The translations under genes and the position numbers were made by a program. A stretch of DNA of 64,000 nt, from NCBI RefSeq assembly GCF_964340395.1, contig NC_135559.1, positions 2,540,001-2,604,000 of the forward strand, written 5' to 3'. This DNA is from Glandiceps talaboti (Eukaryota > Hemichordata > Enteropneusta > Spengelidae). Position 1 is the first letter of the stretch; each line of letters begins with the position of its first letter. Below are positions 1 through 14,160 of this stretch, one piece after another. The notes beneath the pieces were generated by a model. That model was not told the origin of the DNA, ran no database searches, and worked only from the letters and a program-made list of their open reading frames with translations.

Positions 1-786
1 TGACACCCTTTTCTACATTCAGTTAGTTGAATGACACCCTCTGCACTGTAGAACCACTGGAATGACAGCCGCCACTCTATAAAATAAGTGGAATGGCAGC
101 ATTTTTAATGCTTTGGAACTGGAATGACAGCATTTCTAGGTGGTAAACAGTGGAATGACACCCTTTTCTACATTCAGTTAGTTGAATGACACCCTCTGCA
201 CTGTAGAACCACTGGAATGACAGCCGCCACTCTAGAAAATAAGTGGAATGACAGCATTTTTAATGCTTTAGAACTGGAATGACAGCATTTCTAGGTGGTA
301 AACAGTGGAATGACACCCTTTTCTACAATCAGTTAGTTGAATGACAAACTCTGCACTGTAAAACCAGTGGAATGACAGCCGCCACTCTATAAAATAAGTG
401 GAATGACAGCATTTTTAATGCTTTGGAACTGGAATGACAGAATTTCTAGGTGGTAAACAGTGGAATGACACCCTTTCTACAATCAGTTAGTTGAATGACA
501 CCCTCTGCACTGTAAAACCAGTGGAATGACAGCCGCCACTCTATAAAATAAGTGGAATGACAGCATTTTAATGCTTTGGAACTGGAATGACAGCATTTCT
601 AGGTGGTAAACAGTGGAATGACACCCTTTTCTACAATCAGTTAGTTGAATGACACCCTCTGCACTGTAAAACCAATGGAATGACAGCCGCCACTCTGTAA
701 AATAAGTGGAATGACAGCATTTTCAATGCTTTGGAACTGGAATGACAGCATTTCTAGGTGGTAAACAGTGGAATGACACCCCTTTC
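1..786 (+). repeat. Forward arm of 155-bp higher-order repeat
   Basis: Units start at 1, 156, 311, 466, 619 and 774 (partial). Spacing is 155 bp except for one 153-bp unit with two small deletions. The 31-bp monomers share the core TGGAATGACA, and one monomer per unit has TTGAATGACA. The array is cut by the window edge. Confidence 0.9.
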
Positions 787-819
787 AACTAACTGAATGT
801 AGAAAAGGGTGTCATTCCA
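769..819. repeat. Inversion centre of the foldback (short-loop hairpin)
   Basis: TGGAATGACACCCC at 769-782 pairs with GGGTGTCATTCCA ending at 819, enclosing a loop of about 15-17 nt. The two arms are therefore almost directly abutted and the whole element can fold back on itself. Confidence 0.75.
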
Positions 820-3792
820 CTGTTTACCACCTAGAAATGCTGTCATTCCAGTTCTAAAGCATTGAAAATGCTGTCATTCCACTTATTTTATAGAGTGGCG
901 GCTGTCATTCCAGTGGTTCTACAGTGCAGAGTGTGTCATTCAACTAACTGATTGTAGAAAAGGGTGTCATTCCACTGTTTACCACCTAGAAATGCTGTCA
1001 TTCCAGTTCTAAAGCATTGAAAATGCTGTCATTCCACTTATTTTATAGAGTGGCGGCTGTCATTCCACTGGTTCTACAGTGCAGAGGGTGTCATTCAACT
1101 AACTGAATGTAGAAAAGGGTGTCATTCCACTGTTTACCACCTAGAAATGCTGTCATTCCAGTTCCAAAGCATTAAAAATGCTGTCATTCCACTTATTTTA
1201 TAGAGTGGCGGCTGTCATTCCACTGGTTCTACAGTGCAGAGGGTGTCATTCAACTAACTGAATGTAGAAAAGTGTGTCATTCCACTGTTTACCACCTAGA
1301 AATGCTGTCATTCCAGTTCTAAAGCATTGAAAATGCTGTCATTCCACTTATTTTATAGAGTGGCGGCTGTCATTCCACTGGTTCTACAGTGCAGAGGGTG
1401 TCATTCAACTAACTGAATGTAGAAAAGGGTGTCATTCCACTGTTTACCACCTAGAAATGCTGTCATTCCAGTTCCAAAGCATTAAAAATGCTGTCATTCC
1501 ACTTATTTTATAGAGTGGCGGCTGTCATTCCACTGGTTCTACAGTGCAGAGGGTGTCATTCAACTAACTGAATGTAGAAAAGTGTGTCATTCCACTGTTT
1601 ACCACCTAGAAATGCTGTCATTCCAGTTCTAAAGCATTGAAAATGCTGTCATTCCACTTATTTTATAGAGTGGCGGCTGTCATTCCACTGGTTTTACAGT
1701 GCAGAGTGTGTCATTCAACTAACTGAATGTAGAAAAGGGTGTCATTCCACTGTTTACCACCTAGAAATGCTGTCATTCCAGTTCTAAAGCATTGAAAATG
1801 CTGTCATTCCACTTATTTTATAGAGTGGCGGCTGTCATTCCAGTGGTTCTACAGTGCAGAGTGTGTCATTCAACTAACTGATTGTAGAAAAGGGTGTCAT
1901 TCCACTGTTTACCACCTAGAAATGCTGTCATTCCAGTTCTAAAGCATTGAAAATGCTGTCATTCCACTTATTTTATAGAGTGGCGGCTGTCATTCCAGTG
2001 GTTCTACAGTGCAGAGTGTGTCATTCAACTAACTGATTGTAGAAAAGGGTGTCATTCCACTGTTTACCACCTAGAAATGCTGTCATTCCAGTTCTAAAGC
2101 ATTGAAAATGCTGTCATTCCACTTATTTTATAGAGTGGCGGCTGTCATTCCACTGGTTTTACAGTGCAGAGTGTGTCATTCAACTAACTGAATGTAGAAA
2201 AGGGTGTCATTCCACTGTTTACCACCTAGAAATGCTGTCATTCCAGTTCCAAAGCATTAAAAATGCTGTCATTCCACTTATTTTATAGAGTGGCGGCTGT
2301 CATTCCACTGGTTCTACAGTGCAGAGGGTGTCATTCAACTAACTGAATGTAGAAAAGGGTGTCATTCCACTGTTTACCACCTAGAAATGCTGTCATTCCA
2401 GTTCCAAAGCATTAAAAATGCTGTCATTCCACTTATTTTATAGAGTGGCGGCTGTCATTCCACTGGTTCTACAGTGCAGAGGGTGTCATTCAACTAACTG
2501 AATGTAGAAAAGTGTGTCATTCCACTGTTTACCACCTAGAAATGCTGTCATTCCAGTTCTAAAGCATTGAAAATGCTGTCATTCCACTTATTTTATAGAG
2601 TGGCGGCTGTCATTCCACTGGTTTTACAGTGCAGAGTGTGTCATTCAACTAACTGAATGTAGAAAAGGGTGTCATTCCACTGTTTACCACCTAGAAATGC
2701 TGTCATTCCAGTTCTAAAGCATTAAAAATGCTGTCATTCCACTTATTTTATAGAGTGGCGGCTGTCATTCCACTGGTTTTACAGTGCAGAGTGTGTCATT
2801 CAACTAACTGAATGTAGAAAAGGGTGTCATTCCACTGTTTACCACCTAGAAATGCTGTCATTCCAGTTCCAAAGCATTAAAAATGCTGTCATTCCACTTA
2901 TTTTATAGAGTGGCGGCTGTCATTCCACTGGTTTTACAGTGCAGAGTGTGTCATTCAACTAACTGAATGTAGAAAAGGGTGTCATTCCACTGTTTACCAC
3001 CTAGAAATGCTGTCATTCCAGTTCCAAAGCATTAAAAATGCTGTCATTCCACTTATTTTATAGAGTGGCGGCTGTCATTCCACTGGTTCTACAGTGCAGA
3101 GGGTGTCATTCAACTAACTGAATGTAGAAAAGGGTGTCATTCCACTGTTTACCACCTAGAAATGCTGTCATTCCAGTTCCAAAGCATTAAAAATGCTGTC
3201 ATTCCACTTATTTTATAGAGTGGCGGCTGTCATTCCACTGGTTCTACAGTGCAGAGTGTGTCATTCAACTAACTGAATGTAGAAAAGGGTGTCATTCCAC
3301 TGTTTACCACCTAGAAATGCTGTCATTCCAGTTCTAAAACATTGAAAATGCTGTCATTCCACTTATTTTATAGAGTGGCGGCTGTCATTCCAGTGGTTTT
3401 ACAGTGCAGAGGGTGTCATTCAACTAACTGAATGTAGAAAAGGGTGTCATTCCACTGTTTACCACCTAGAAATGCTGTCATTCCAGTTCCAAAGCATTAA
3501 AAATGCTGTCATTCCACTTATTTTATAGAGTGGCGGCTGTCATTCCACTGGTTCTACAGTGCAGAGTGTGTCATTCAACTAACTGAATGTAGAAAAGGGT
3601 GTCATTCCACTGTTTACCACCTAGAAATGCTGTCATTCCAGTTCTAAAGCATTGAAAATGCTGTCATTCCACTTATTTTATAGAGTGGCGGCTGTCATTC
3701 CACTGGTTTTACAGTGCAGAGGGTGTCATTCAACTAACTGAATGTAGAAAAGGGTGTCATTCCACTGTTTACCACCTAGAAATGCTGTCATT
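787..3792 (-). repeat. Inverted arm of the 155-bp higher-order repeat
   Basis: Nineteen complete units in reverse orientation start at 809 and every 155 bp thereafter, with a partial twentieth at 3754. Units come in recurring variants: TCT/GAA versus TCC/TAA at the AAAGCATT segment, CTGG versus GTGG, GGGTG versus GTGTG, and AACTGAATG versus AACTGATTG. These recur in blocks (for example 1119-1428 and 1429-1738), which suggests recent amplification of two-unit segments by unequal exchange or gene conversion. Confidence 0.9.
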
Positions 3793-3836
3793 CGTTTTCC
3801 GTCATTCAGGTTGTCATTCGTTTTAGGGTCACCCTA
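3793..3836. repeat. Diverged terminal monomers, probable element end
   Basis: Three shortened GTCATTC monomers are spaced 11-15 bp apart instead of 31 bp. They end in TTTTAGGGTCACCC and then TA, where the microsatellite begins. The change of period and the near-palindromic AGGGTCACCCT look like a transposon terminus, possibly with a TA target site. The left terminus needed for comparison lies outside the window. Confidence 0.45.
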
Positions 3837-3895
3837 CATACATACATACATACATACATACACACACACACGCACACACACACGCACACACACAC

Positions 3896-3968
<73 letters not shown>

Positions 3969-3972
3969 TAGA
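3835..3972. repeat. (TACA)n and (CA)n microsatellite
   Basis: TACA repeats run to about 3860, followed by CA repeats with a few G interruptions to about 3964 and a short CATA tail. The apparent open frames of His-Thr or Cys-Val here are products of the repeat. Confidence 0.95.
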
Positions 3973-6090
3973 TATAGAGTGGGGTTTGTTGACCCCAACC
4001 AGTTTCCTTTGTTGTATCTTGGGCCATGATAGTGGTCTATGGGTACACGTATACATTTGTGTCCAGCTATTTCTTAAACCTGGTGATCCAGCTTATCAAC
4101 TGATTGAAACTATTTGGAACGTAAATACCATATAATACACACATACGTTTCCGTTTCCAGTACAAGGTATGTATTGCAAATCTGTTTGACCGATACGACT
4201 AAATACTCCCTGTACACCGATTTACATACCGAAACGTTCTGGACTCATGTATATGGTGAACAGTTAAAACAACAAAACATGATACATCTACGTTCCTGTT
4301 CTTCACGTTACAAACACAAATAAAGTTTTTCAGTTAAAAATTATTTATAGAGATTAAATCATGGTCGATATTTATTCATGTACAGATGTAGGATAAAATT
4401 AACCATTCTCGCAAACCAGAGCTGTTTAATATTCTTCCGCGCGGTGTGTCTTGGACGGTGCCGTAAAAGAGGCTGTGGTTTTTGACGATGGAATTAACGA
4501 ACTAATTTGGAAAATGAATAGTCCAGATGACACTTGCAATTGACTGGGAAACTACTTGGCAGCATTCCCGATAACTCAGTTTCTTACTTTGATGTAAACT
4601 AGTTCACGGACATATTGAATACAGAATATTTTGAATATTACAGCCTAAGTAAAATATCAGATATGTTCAACATAAAACTGACATTACTGTACTATATACA
4701 TTGCATATACCTTAAAACAACCAACCAGTTCAATACACCAATCAAAACCTTTCCACGTTACCATACTACATTAGTTCGTAATAACAAACTAATTGCAATG
4801 TCTTCAGAGCATTAAAAATAAATCGAAGCTGTGCTGGACACAGATACATTGTTACAAATTAAAATTAAACATGATGCAAAGACTATCAAAAACTGCTGAG
4901 CATGCATGTATTCTCACTGCAATTGGTTTCCTGCCAGATATAATTATAAACGTGTAGAGGAAAGGCAAGTATCTCGATAGAGCATTCATTAATAAGTAAA
5001 TCCAAAGTGAAAGTTTCGTTATTCGCATGTTAGCCTGTGAAGTGTGAGTAAATTGAAGTGTTTGTACTCAGTCTTGCCTACAGACAAATAAGGGCAATAT
5101 ATAATATTTGATTGTTTTTCACAATAAATGATATCCCTTTAAAGTCATATTAAAATACACATTTACAAATTCATGACATTTCTAGTATCATAAGATCAGG
5201 TTGAAATAATCCAAAGGGGATAGCAAACTAGAATCTGTCCACAGGTATTCGGTCTTGGCAAATTTTTTTTCTTGTTATTTATTTGAAATGTTGTGACGAA
5301 AAATATGGTCAACTTTCTCCCCTTTTTCCTCCAGTCGCCTGACGTAGTCCCCCAAGGGCTTAGTGCCCACCTCACTGTTCGCCATAACTCACTCACTCAG
5401 TTCATTATCACACACACAAAAACACACTTGTGTTTTAATTTTTTTCAAATAAAGATTGAAAAAACCAGACTTGAGCATATTAGGATTTGGTGAGAAAGTA
5501 CGTAGTCATAGCAACGGCAATAATCGTTGAGATATCCTCTACTGGACTGCAGGGTGACGAAAACTGGTATTACTATATATACAATGCTTTCAGTGACTTT
5601 AGACAGGGTGGTTTCTTCGGTAAACCATTGTTGACAATGTGGCCTGTAAGTTTACAATGATACTAGTATATAAAATACATGTACCATGATATCATCCACT
5701 TGCATAACCATCCTTTAGGTGTATTTCTGCACGTTATTTATTCATGATAGTTTATCACGTGTGATCGATGCATACCGATGAAGAATGTTGTATTGACTCT
5801 CAGGTATGTCTCGATTCTGTTTCATCTGTGATAACGTGTGAATGTGTCTGACTTGAAAGATTCATTTTTTGTTCATGAATAACAGGTACTTACAATTCAC
5901 CGTAATTTGTTTCTTGAAAAGAAAGCTCTTTTTATGATCTACTCTAAACGATTCACTCTCTACACGTCTATCTCTGCCTGTCATTCCGTCATTCTGTTTG
6001 TCTGTCTATCAATCTGAGTGTCTCATTATGTGTGTTAGCATGTCTGTCTCTGTCTCTATGATTCTGGCTCGCTGTGTCAGTCGCTGCCAC
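3973..6090. other. Non-coding AT-rich stretch
   Basis: No exon-like open frame with splice signals, no RNA gene and no obvious repeat was seen. Short open frames of 60-70 codons at 4114-4323, 4615-4815 and around 5196-5493 have no recognisable domain and lie on both strands. Confidence 0.6.
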
Positions 6091-7102
<1,012 letters not shown>

Positions 7103-7275
7103 GTTCTCAATGTAGGCTATTCATATTTATGTAGGATATGTGTTATGAAACATGCTGAAAATAGGTAAGAGGGCTTATAGGGAGAAATCTCGGGAATAAT
7201 TTCGATATTATGATCTTGTGTCGTGACACAAATATCTGTGTTATGAAATTGTTGGACATAACCGGGTTATGATAA

Positions 7276-7383
7276 AGTGAGTGAGTGAGTGAGTGAGTGA
7301 GTGATCATGAGTGAGTGAGTGAGTGAGTGAGTGAGTGAGTGAGTGAGTGAGTGAGTGAGTGGGTGAGTGAGTGAGTGAGTGAG
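7276..7383. repeat. (GTGA)n microsatellite
   Basis: About 26 GTGA units, with one ATCATGA interruption near 7304-7310 and one GGGT variant near 7361. Confidence 0.95.
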
Positions 7384-9115
<1,732 letters not shown>

Positions 9116-9168
9116 ATGGTAACGTTTCGTGTAGGCAGATTTCGCACATGTTGTTCTCCATTTAGCAT

Positions 9169-9170
<2 letters not shown>

Positions 9171-9259
<89 letters not shown>

Positions 9260-9275
9260 GTCTGTCTGTCTGTCT
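9171..9275. repeat. (TGTC)n microsatellite with internal CCGT block
   Basis: TGTC units run from 9171 to 9275. A CCGT triplet block sits near 9202-9211 and there is one TATC variant, the same substitution types as in the ladder at 6816-7102. Confidence 0.92.
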
Positions 9276-11849
9276 CCCCCCCTCTCTTGATCAATTGCTG
9301 CCCCGTCTTGTTTTTATATGTGCGAATCTGTAAACCTGCATCATTATCTCCACCCCTTACCACTCCTGTGACATTTAAATGCTTTAATAACAATTTCTTC
9401 TTCTCATATCAAAGTATTCAATATGAAGCTGTAGGGGTAACACCGTGTGTTTGATACATTTCACGAATTGATGCCCTAGGGAAACACCGACTACGCAAAC
9501 CCCTACGATGAGCATAGAATAGATTCCTTTCGAATTAAATGAGCTGTTATAGTAGCGTTAAAATAACTGATAGAAAAGATACTAAATGTATTTGGTTTCC
9601 ACACAATATTTACCCTTCAGAATCAAACAAACAGTTTCTCTTTCATTCTCTTGAAAAGCCGATTTTTAGAGTGGTCCATTTTTAGAGTAGTCCCACATAT
9701 AACACCACCTATTTGCAAGGGACACTATAAAATATATTCTGTGCAGGTTTCTTGTTTGACAATAAGGGCGTTATCATTGCTCCCTGAAGATAAACATTTC
9801 ACTCAATTACAGAAAATTATTATCTTGTAGATTAAAATGAGCAAGTCGACAGACGAAAGGCCCATGGTAGAAACATTAACTCCCATCAGATCAGATAGGA
9901 TATAGTCGGTTTTTACCCCATGATAATAACACCCCTAGAAGACGTGTATATTATGAATGTCAGTTACATTATCTTTAGGCTTTTAACACACTATAATGAA
10001 GCGTTTTTAAGTCAGAAATATTGGAATCTCTCAATGCTAAGATTAGTTTTGTCACGGTTGCCATGGTGATCGTGGCACATTCGTGAAAGTCGAGTTGAGA
10101 TTGATCGCAGCCATTACTAAATACTGAGAAAGGAAGATTAAAAAAAAGGCTGTGAATTTTCAGTGTTTACGTGACTTCGACGCTTACTGAGGGCTAGTTG
10201 TTCATTTTCGTGTGTACCAGTAATTTTCTGTGGTTACAAAAAACACCGGAGGGAACGATCAAATGTGCAATTCAGTTGCAGTAAAGCGTTTCCTAGGTTA
10301 CGACAATTTTGAATAAAAAGATTACTAATGACAATAATTGCAGGTAAAAATATATTATTTCCGGTAGTTTATCGATGACATTATAATTCATTCTAACATT
10401 GAAGTAAATCGTGTTATCGACTAAGTGTGTGTAAAGTTTTTTTTTTACGTTTTAATGTTGGGACTACGCCACTTCTGTTCGATTTGTTTCTTGGGTCTTT
10501 CCAATGACCAAGTCACCAAGAACTTACGCGTTTTGTTCAAACTCGTCAATCAAGAAGCACCCCTCCCCCCCCCCCCTTTCCGAATATCATCATCGGAACA
10601 TTGTTTTTCTGCTGAGCCAATGAAAAAGTCCCCTTTGCGGCTCGTGTTTGCCGTTGTCGTCAAGAAGTTTCCGAAAGACTTTGAAATTTGAAGCTAGTGT
10701 GTAGACATAGGCCTTTGCTTGGCGTGTACAAGTCGTGACTGATGTTAGATCAAAGATATAGTGAATGGTATGTTTATATGCCTCTTTTTAACCGACTAAC
10801 CAAGATATTATTCTGATAATTTCAAGACGAGAATTAGAATAAGAGACAACCACGGTAAAAATGCATGTTTTCTAGTACACCGGATATGAAACCTTGCTAG
10901 AAAACGTCATAGTTACTGAAATCTGTCAAATCTGGTCAAGCAGCAGACACTGAGTCTAGATTATCTTATCTCAGTTCACACTATTTATTGAATCGTGATA
11001 GAAGACAGTCGTTAGTACAGTCATTTATACCCCTAAGAGAAATGACGTCATGTTTTAAGATGTGTACTGTAGATCGCAATCCGCCTCCATCCCCCTACAT
11101 CAAACACAGGTCACCTTTAACCTTTCAGTGCACGACAAATGCAACCCAGATAAAAACAAAATAAATTTGATTCACGCAAAGTGTGCATTATTTCAAATCT
11201 GTCACTTTATAAACACTATAAATTTGATACCGAAATCTAAATATAGATTATATCTACGATTCTAAACTAAAACGAAATTACAATGTACAAAGATTTTACA
11301 AAAGAACAAGAATTTGTGCCAAAGTAAGTAGTTAAATTGGACGAGTGATAGGTACTGAAGACCGCGGCTAAAGTGTCAGTGCTCAGTGCTATATCAAGCC
11401 CGGTAATACGTTGTCATATAAAAATTGAATATTTAGGTTCAAAGTAAAAATGATTGCGTAGTTATCATTGGAAAGCAGTAACGTTGATTAAAATCTTTAT
11501 TATTTAAAAAAAAATACAAACGATGACTTTTGTGAAAACACTGCAGTGAAGATTAGTCAGACAACACTTCTGGCCTTCATAGGATCACAAAACTCACCAA
11601 GTAGAACTGATTCAAGATGTCGCACTGAGAAATGGGATTACTTGGGTGACTCGTCAGTACAATACAGACAATCACATCATACAAATTCTAAAAATCGTAA
11701 AGCGCTGAGAAGACACACAATATTCCAATCAAACTAAAATATTACAAATGCATCCACTTTAAAGAATAAGGCAAAATTAAAAAATGGCTTCCGAGAATAT
11801 GACTTCAAAATATAGGGTAGGTAGGAATTTTATCATATTTTGTTATCGT
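9276..11849. other. Non-coding stretch
   Basis: AT-rich sequence with one C-rich homopolymer run near 10566-10578. An 88-codon open frame at 10425-10691 crosses this C run and has no recognisable domain. No splice-bounded conserved frame was seen. Confidence 0.55.
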
Positions 11850-11945
11850 AGTTGTTGCTGTTGTTATTATTGTTATCATTACTATTATTATTATAATTAT
11901 TATTATTATTATTGTTGTTGTTGTTGTTGTTGTTGTTGTTTTTGT
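11850..11945. repeat. (TTR)n trinucleotide repeat
   Basis: TTG and TTA triplets alternate in blocks and end in TTG repeats near 11940. Low-complexity Tyr/Cys frames across it are artefacts. Confidence 0.9.
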
Positions 11946-12101
11946 GATGAAAGCTACCGTCAGTACGTCCAACTACAATGTTGATGTGCCAGAGAGGAGA
12001 CATGGACTTTAAAATAATTGTTATGGGTTTGAAAAGAAAACAAGTCTGTTTGTCTATGGTTTAAAATAACTTTATTATCCGACGTTTCGGCCATACACAT
12101 A

Positions 12102-12102
<1 letters not shown>

Positions 12103-12152
<50 letters not shown>
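12103..12152. repeat. (TTG)n trinucleotide repeat
   Basis: About 16 uninterrupted TTG units. On the minus strand this reads as poly-Gln within an 83-codon frame, but that frame has no other coding evidence. Confidence 0.95.
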
Positions 12153-12153
<1 letters not shown>

Positions 12154-12959
12154 CAGAAATTACTTCGACCCAAAGACAAGATACTTGTTGGTCACAATAC
12201 TTCTGTGACAATTTGGTGAGGTGTAATATTTAAGAGAAAGGCAAGACAATTACATGTGTGACGAAGATAAACACAATATGTAACTTACAGTCTTAAAAAA
12301 ACTAAAGTCGGTTTATCTGGAATGGAATTTTTAAAAAAGACGACATAAGATACATTGGCAAGAAAATTTACAGGGAAATAATGAGAAATAAATTCTCACC
12401 ATTTTACCTTTATGAATATAAAGTTATACTTATATGAGGGTCGGTTGTGGTCTCGGAAATATACATTTTAAAAAATAATTTAGCCTAATTATTCTCTTGT
12501 TGTTGTAGGCCTATAACCTAAAAGATGCTTTGCATAAAATATGCCAATAACAGAAAATATAAACAATGACAGAGATCATGTTATGTCCTTAAAATGGCAA
12601 GCGGTACGTTAAAACTGCTGCAGTGTTGACAGCCAAGGAGAAAACAAACATGAAAGCTGCGATATTCTAGACTTGTTATCACTATCATTATCATCATCAT
12701 CTTGAAACACTACTTTTTTTCTTATTGCTCCTTTTAAAATAGACACTACGTTTGTTGTTACTTTTTATCTCAAGTCACGTCAGCACTCAGAAATGACATT
12801 GACCTTTGACCTAACCACACAATCATTACATCGATAAATAGGTGTCAAGTTTATAGCCTTAGCTTTAATAGCAAGGTCATTTTCACTCCTAAGAACAGGG
12901 AAAGCGAACGATTAAAGAGCGTAAGACAAAATGAGATGGCGATTGAATTTGATCTGTGA

Positions 12960-13019
12960 CCTCTCTCTCTCTATATATATATAAACGTAGAAAGATGGAC
13001 AGACAGATTGAACAAACAA

Positions 13020-13098
<79 letters not shown>
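12960..13098. repeat. (CT)n, (TA)n and (CAGA)n microsatellites
   Basis: A short CT and TA run at 12960-12982, then CAAA passing into about 19 CAGA units from 13023 to 13098. Confidence 0.93.
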
Positions 13099-13100
<2 letters not shown>

Positions 13101-13647
13101 ACAATAAACAATAAACACAAATCAACATTGGTACTTATTCATATTTTCTTTAAAAATTTGGGCCCGAAAATACTGTTGTCTGGCAGAGCTATACAAAAAG
13201 TTGGTCCCGAACAAAAAACGGACTGATCCTTATGGCAGTACAGATACAATAAAACAAATGCAAGAAGACCAAGTCTGGAGTAGAATTCAAATTTAGGTGT
13301 CAAATACTGTTGTCCGGTAGAACTAGCTATAGTAAATTTCGCGGCGTGAAGAGCAAAAGAATGACACTACATCCTTATGCCACCATTGATAACATTAATA
13401 AAAGAAACTGAATTTGAATTCCTGGCCTTTAAAGAGGTACAATCTGAATTTGTACGTTTCCTTTTTGTGTGTTTCTTCATTTTTGCTTATTTTGTGTGGT
13501 AATCTTTACTGTATATCCAAAAGTATCTCGATTATTCTATTTTCTAAAGTATACTTATTTTATGTAGGCAGAACTCAAACAAGGTATTCAGTAATAACTA
13601 ATTTAACGTGATATTTAACAAGACTGCCATGGTTGTAAATTAACGAT

Positions 13648-13925
13648 CATGGCAAGATTAAGACGGAGAAGAAAGGTTCAAAGTCTCATATAATCCCTTG
13701 CAGTGTTCATGTACTGGTCCAGTCTAATTTTAAAGTCTACAACACTTTTGACTTGGATGATGTATTCTAGTAAAGTATAGTGATTTTAGTGTCCATGGCA
13801 AGACAGGGAAGAAAGCCTCAAAGACTCATATAATCCCTTGTAGTGTTCATATACTGGTCCAGTCTAATTTTAAAGTCCACAACAGTCTTGGCTTGGATGA
13901 TGTGCTCTGGTAATTTGTTCCATTG
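13648..13925. repeat. Tandem duplication of the LINE 3' tail
   Basis: The segment starting CATGGCAAGA at 13648 recurs at 13795. The shared block containing ACTCATATAATCCCTTG and ACTGGTCCAGTCTAATTTT lies about 140 bp apart (13679 versus 13819). The outer copy is more diverged, so the end of the element was duplicated before or after insertion. Confidence 0.75.
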
Positions 13926-14160
13926 AGATATGACGTGCTGAGAGAAGCAATATTTCCTAATATCCAGTCTGACAGTAGATTTTGCAAGTTTTAGTGAGTG
14001 TCATCTTGTCATGTTGGTTTTGATGATGCTTGAATAATAATCCCTGGTCAATTTTGTCAAATCCCTTAATGAAACGAAACACTTGAATCAAGTCGCCTTT
14101 CCCCTTTCTTTCTTCAAATGTAAATGATTGTACAACACAATTCAACCTATTCACAAAGTT
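13818..14160 (-). pseudogene. Decayed non-LTR retrotransposon reverse transcriptase, C-terminal fragment
   Basis: Read on the minus strand, this stretch matches the generic C-terminal end of LINE-type reverse transcriptases found widely in animal genomes. An upstream part reads GKGDLIQVFRFIKGFDKID, and after a frame change a downstream part contains LDIRKYCFSQHVISQWNKLP and then IIQAKTVVDFKIRLDQY, ending at a stop (complement of 13818-13820). The two parts are in different frames, so it is broken. No catalytic reverse-transcriptase core or endonuclease is present nearby, so only the 3' end was inserted or survives. Family recognition is by motif memory, so clade assignment is open. Confidence 0.8.

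Larger units (their letters stand above)
1..3836. mobile_element. Foldback element built of inverted 155-bp satellite units (left end outside window)
   Basis: Two head-to-head arrays of the same 155-bp unit meet near position 787. About five units run forward (1-786), followed by nineteen complete units plus a partial one in the opposite orientation (787-3792). Each unit is five 31-bp monomers, each beginning TGACA and ending GGAA or TGAA. The inverted arm holds exactly 155-bp spacing for 19 units (unit starts 809 to 3754), so it is almost free of indels. The outer right border (3793-3836) has shorter, diverged monomers and ends in GGGTCACCC followed by TA. Long repetitive inverted arms are typical of foldback-type non-autonomous DNA transposons. 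I see no transposase ORF. It could instead be satellite DNA with an inversion. Family assignment is not possible here. Confidence 0.75.

Noticed and set aside
1-3792. CRISPR-like array
   Set aside because: The repeats are contiguous 31-bp monomers in a 155-bp higher-order unit in eukaryotic DNA, with no unique spacers and no cas genes.
3754-4056. Open frames rich in His-Thr or Cys-Val
   Set aside because: They are translations of the CA/TACA microsatellite on both strands and have no start context, splice signals or domain.
12103-12152. Poly-Gln protein on the minus strand
   Set aside because: Only the TTG repeat supports it, and the rest of the 83-codon frame has no coding features.
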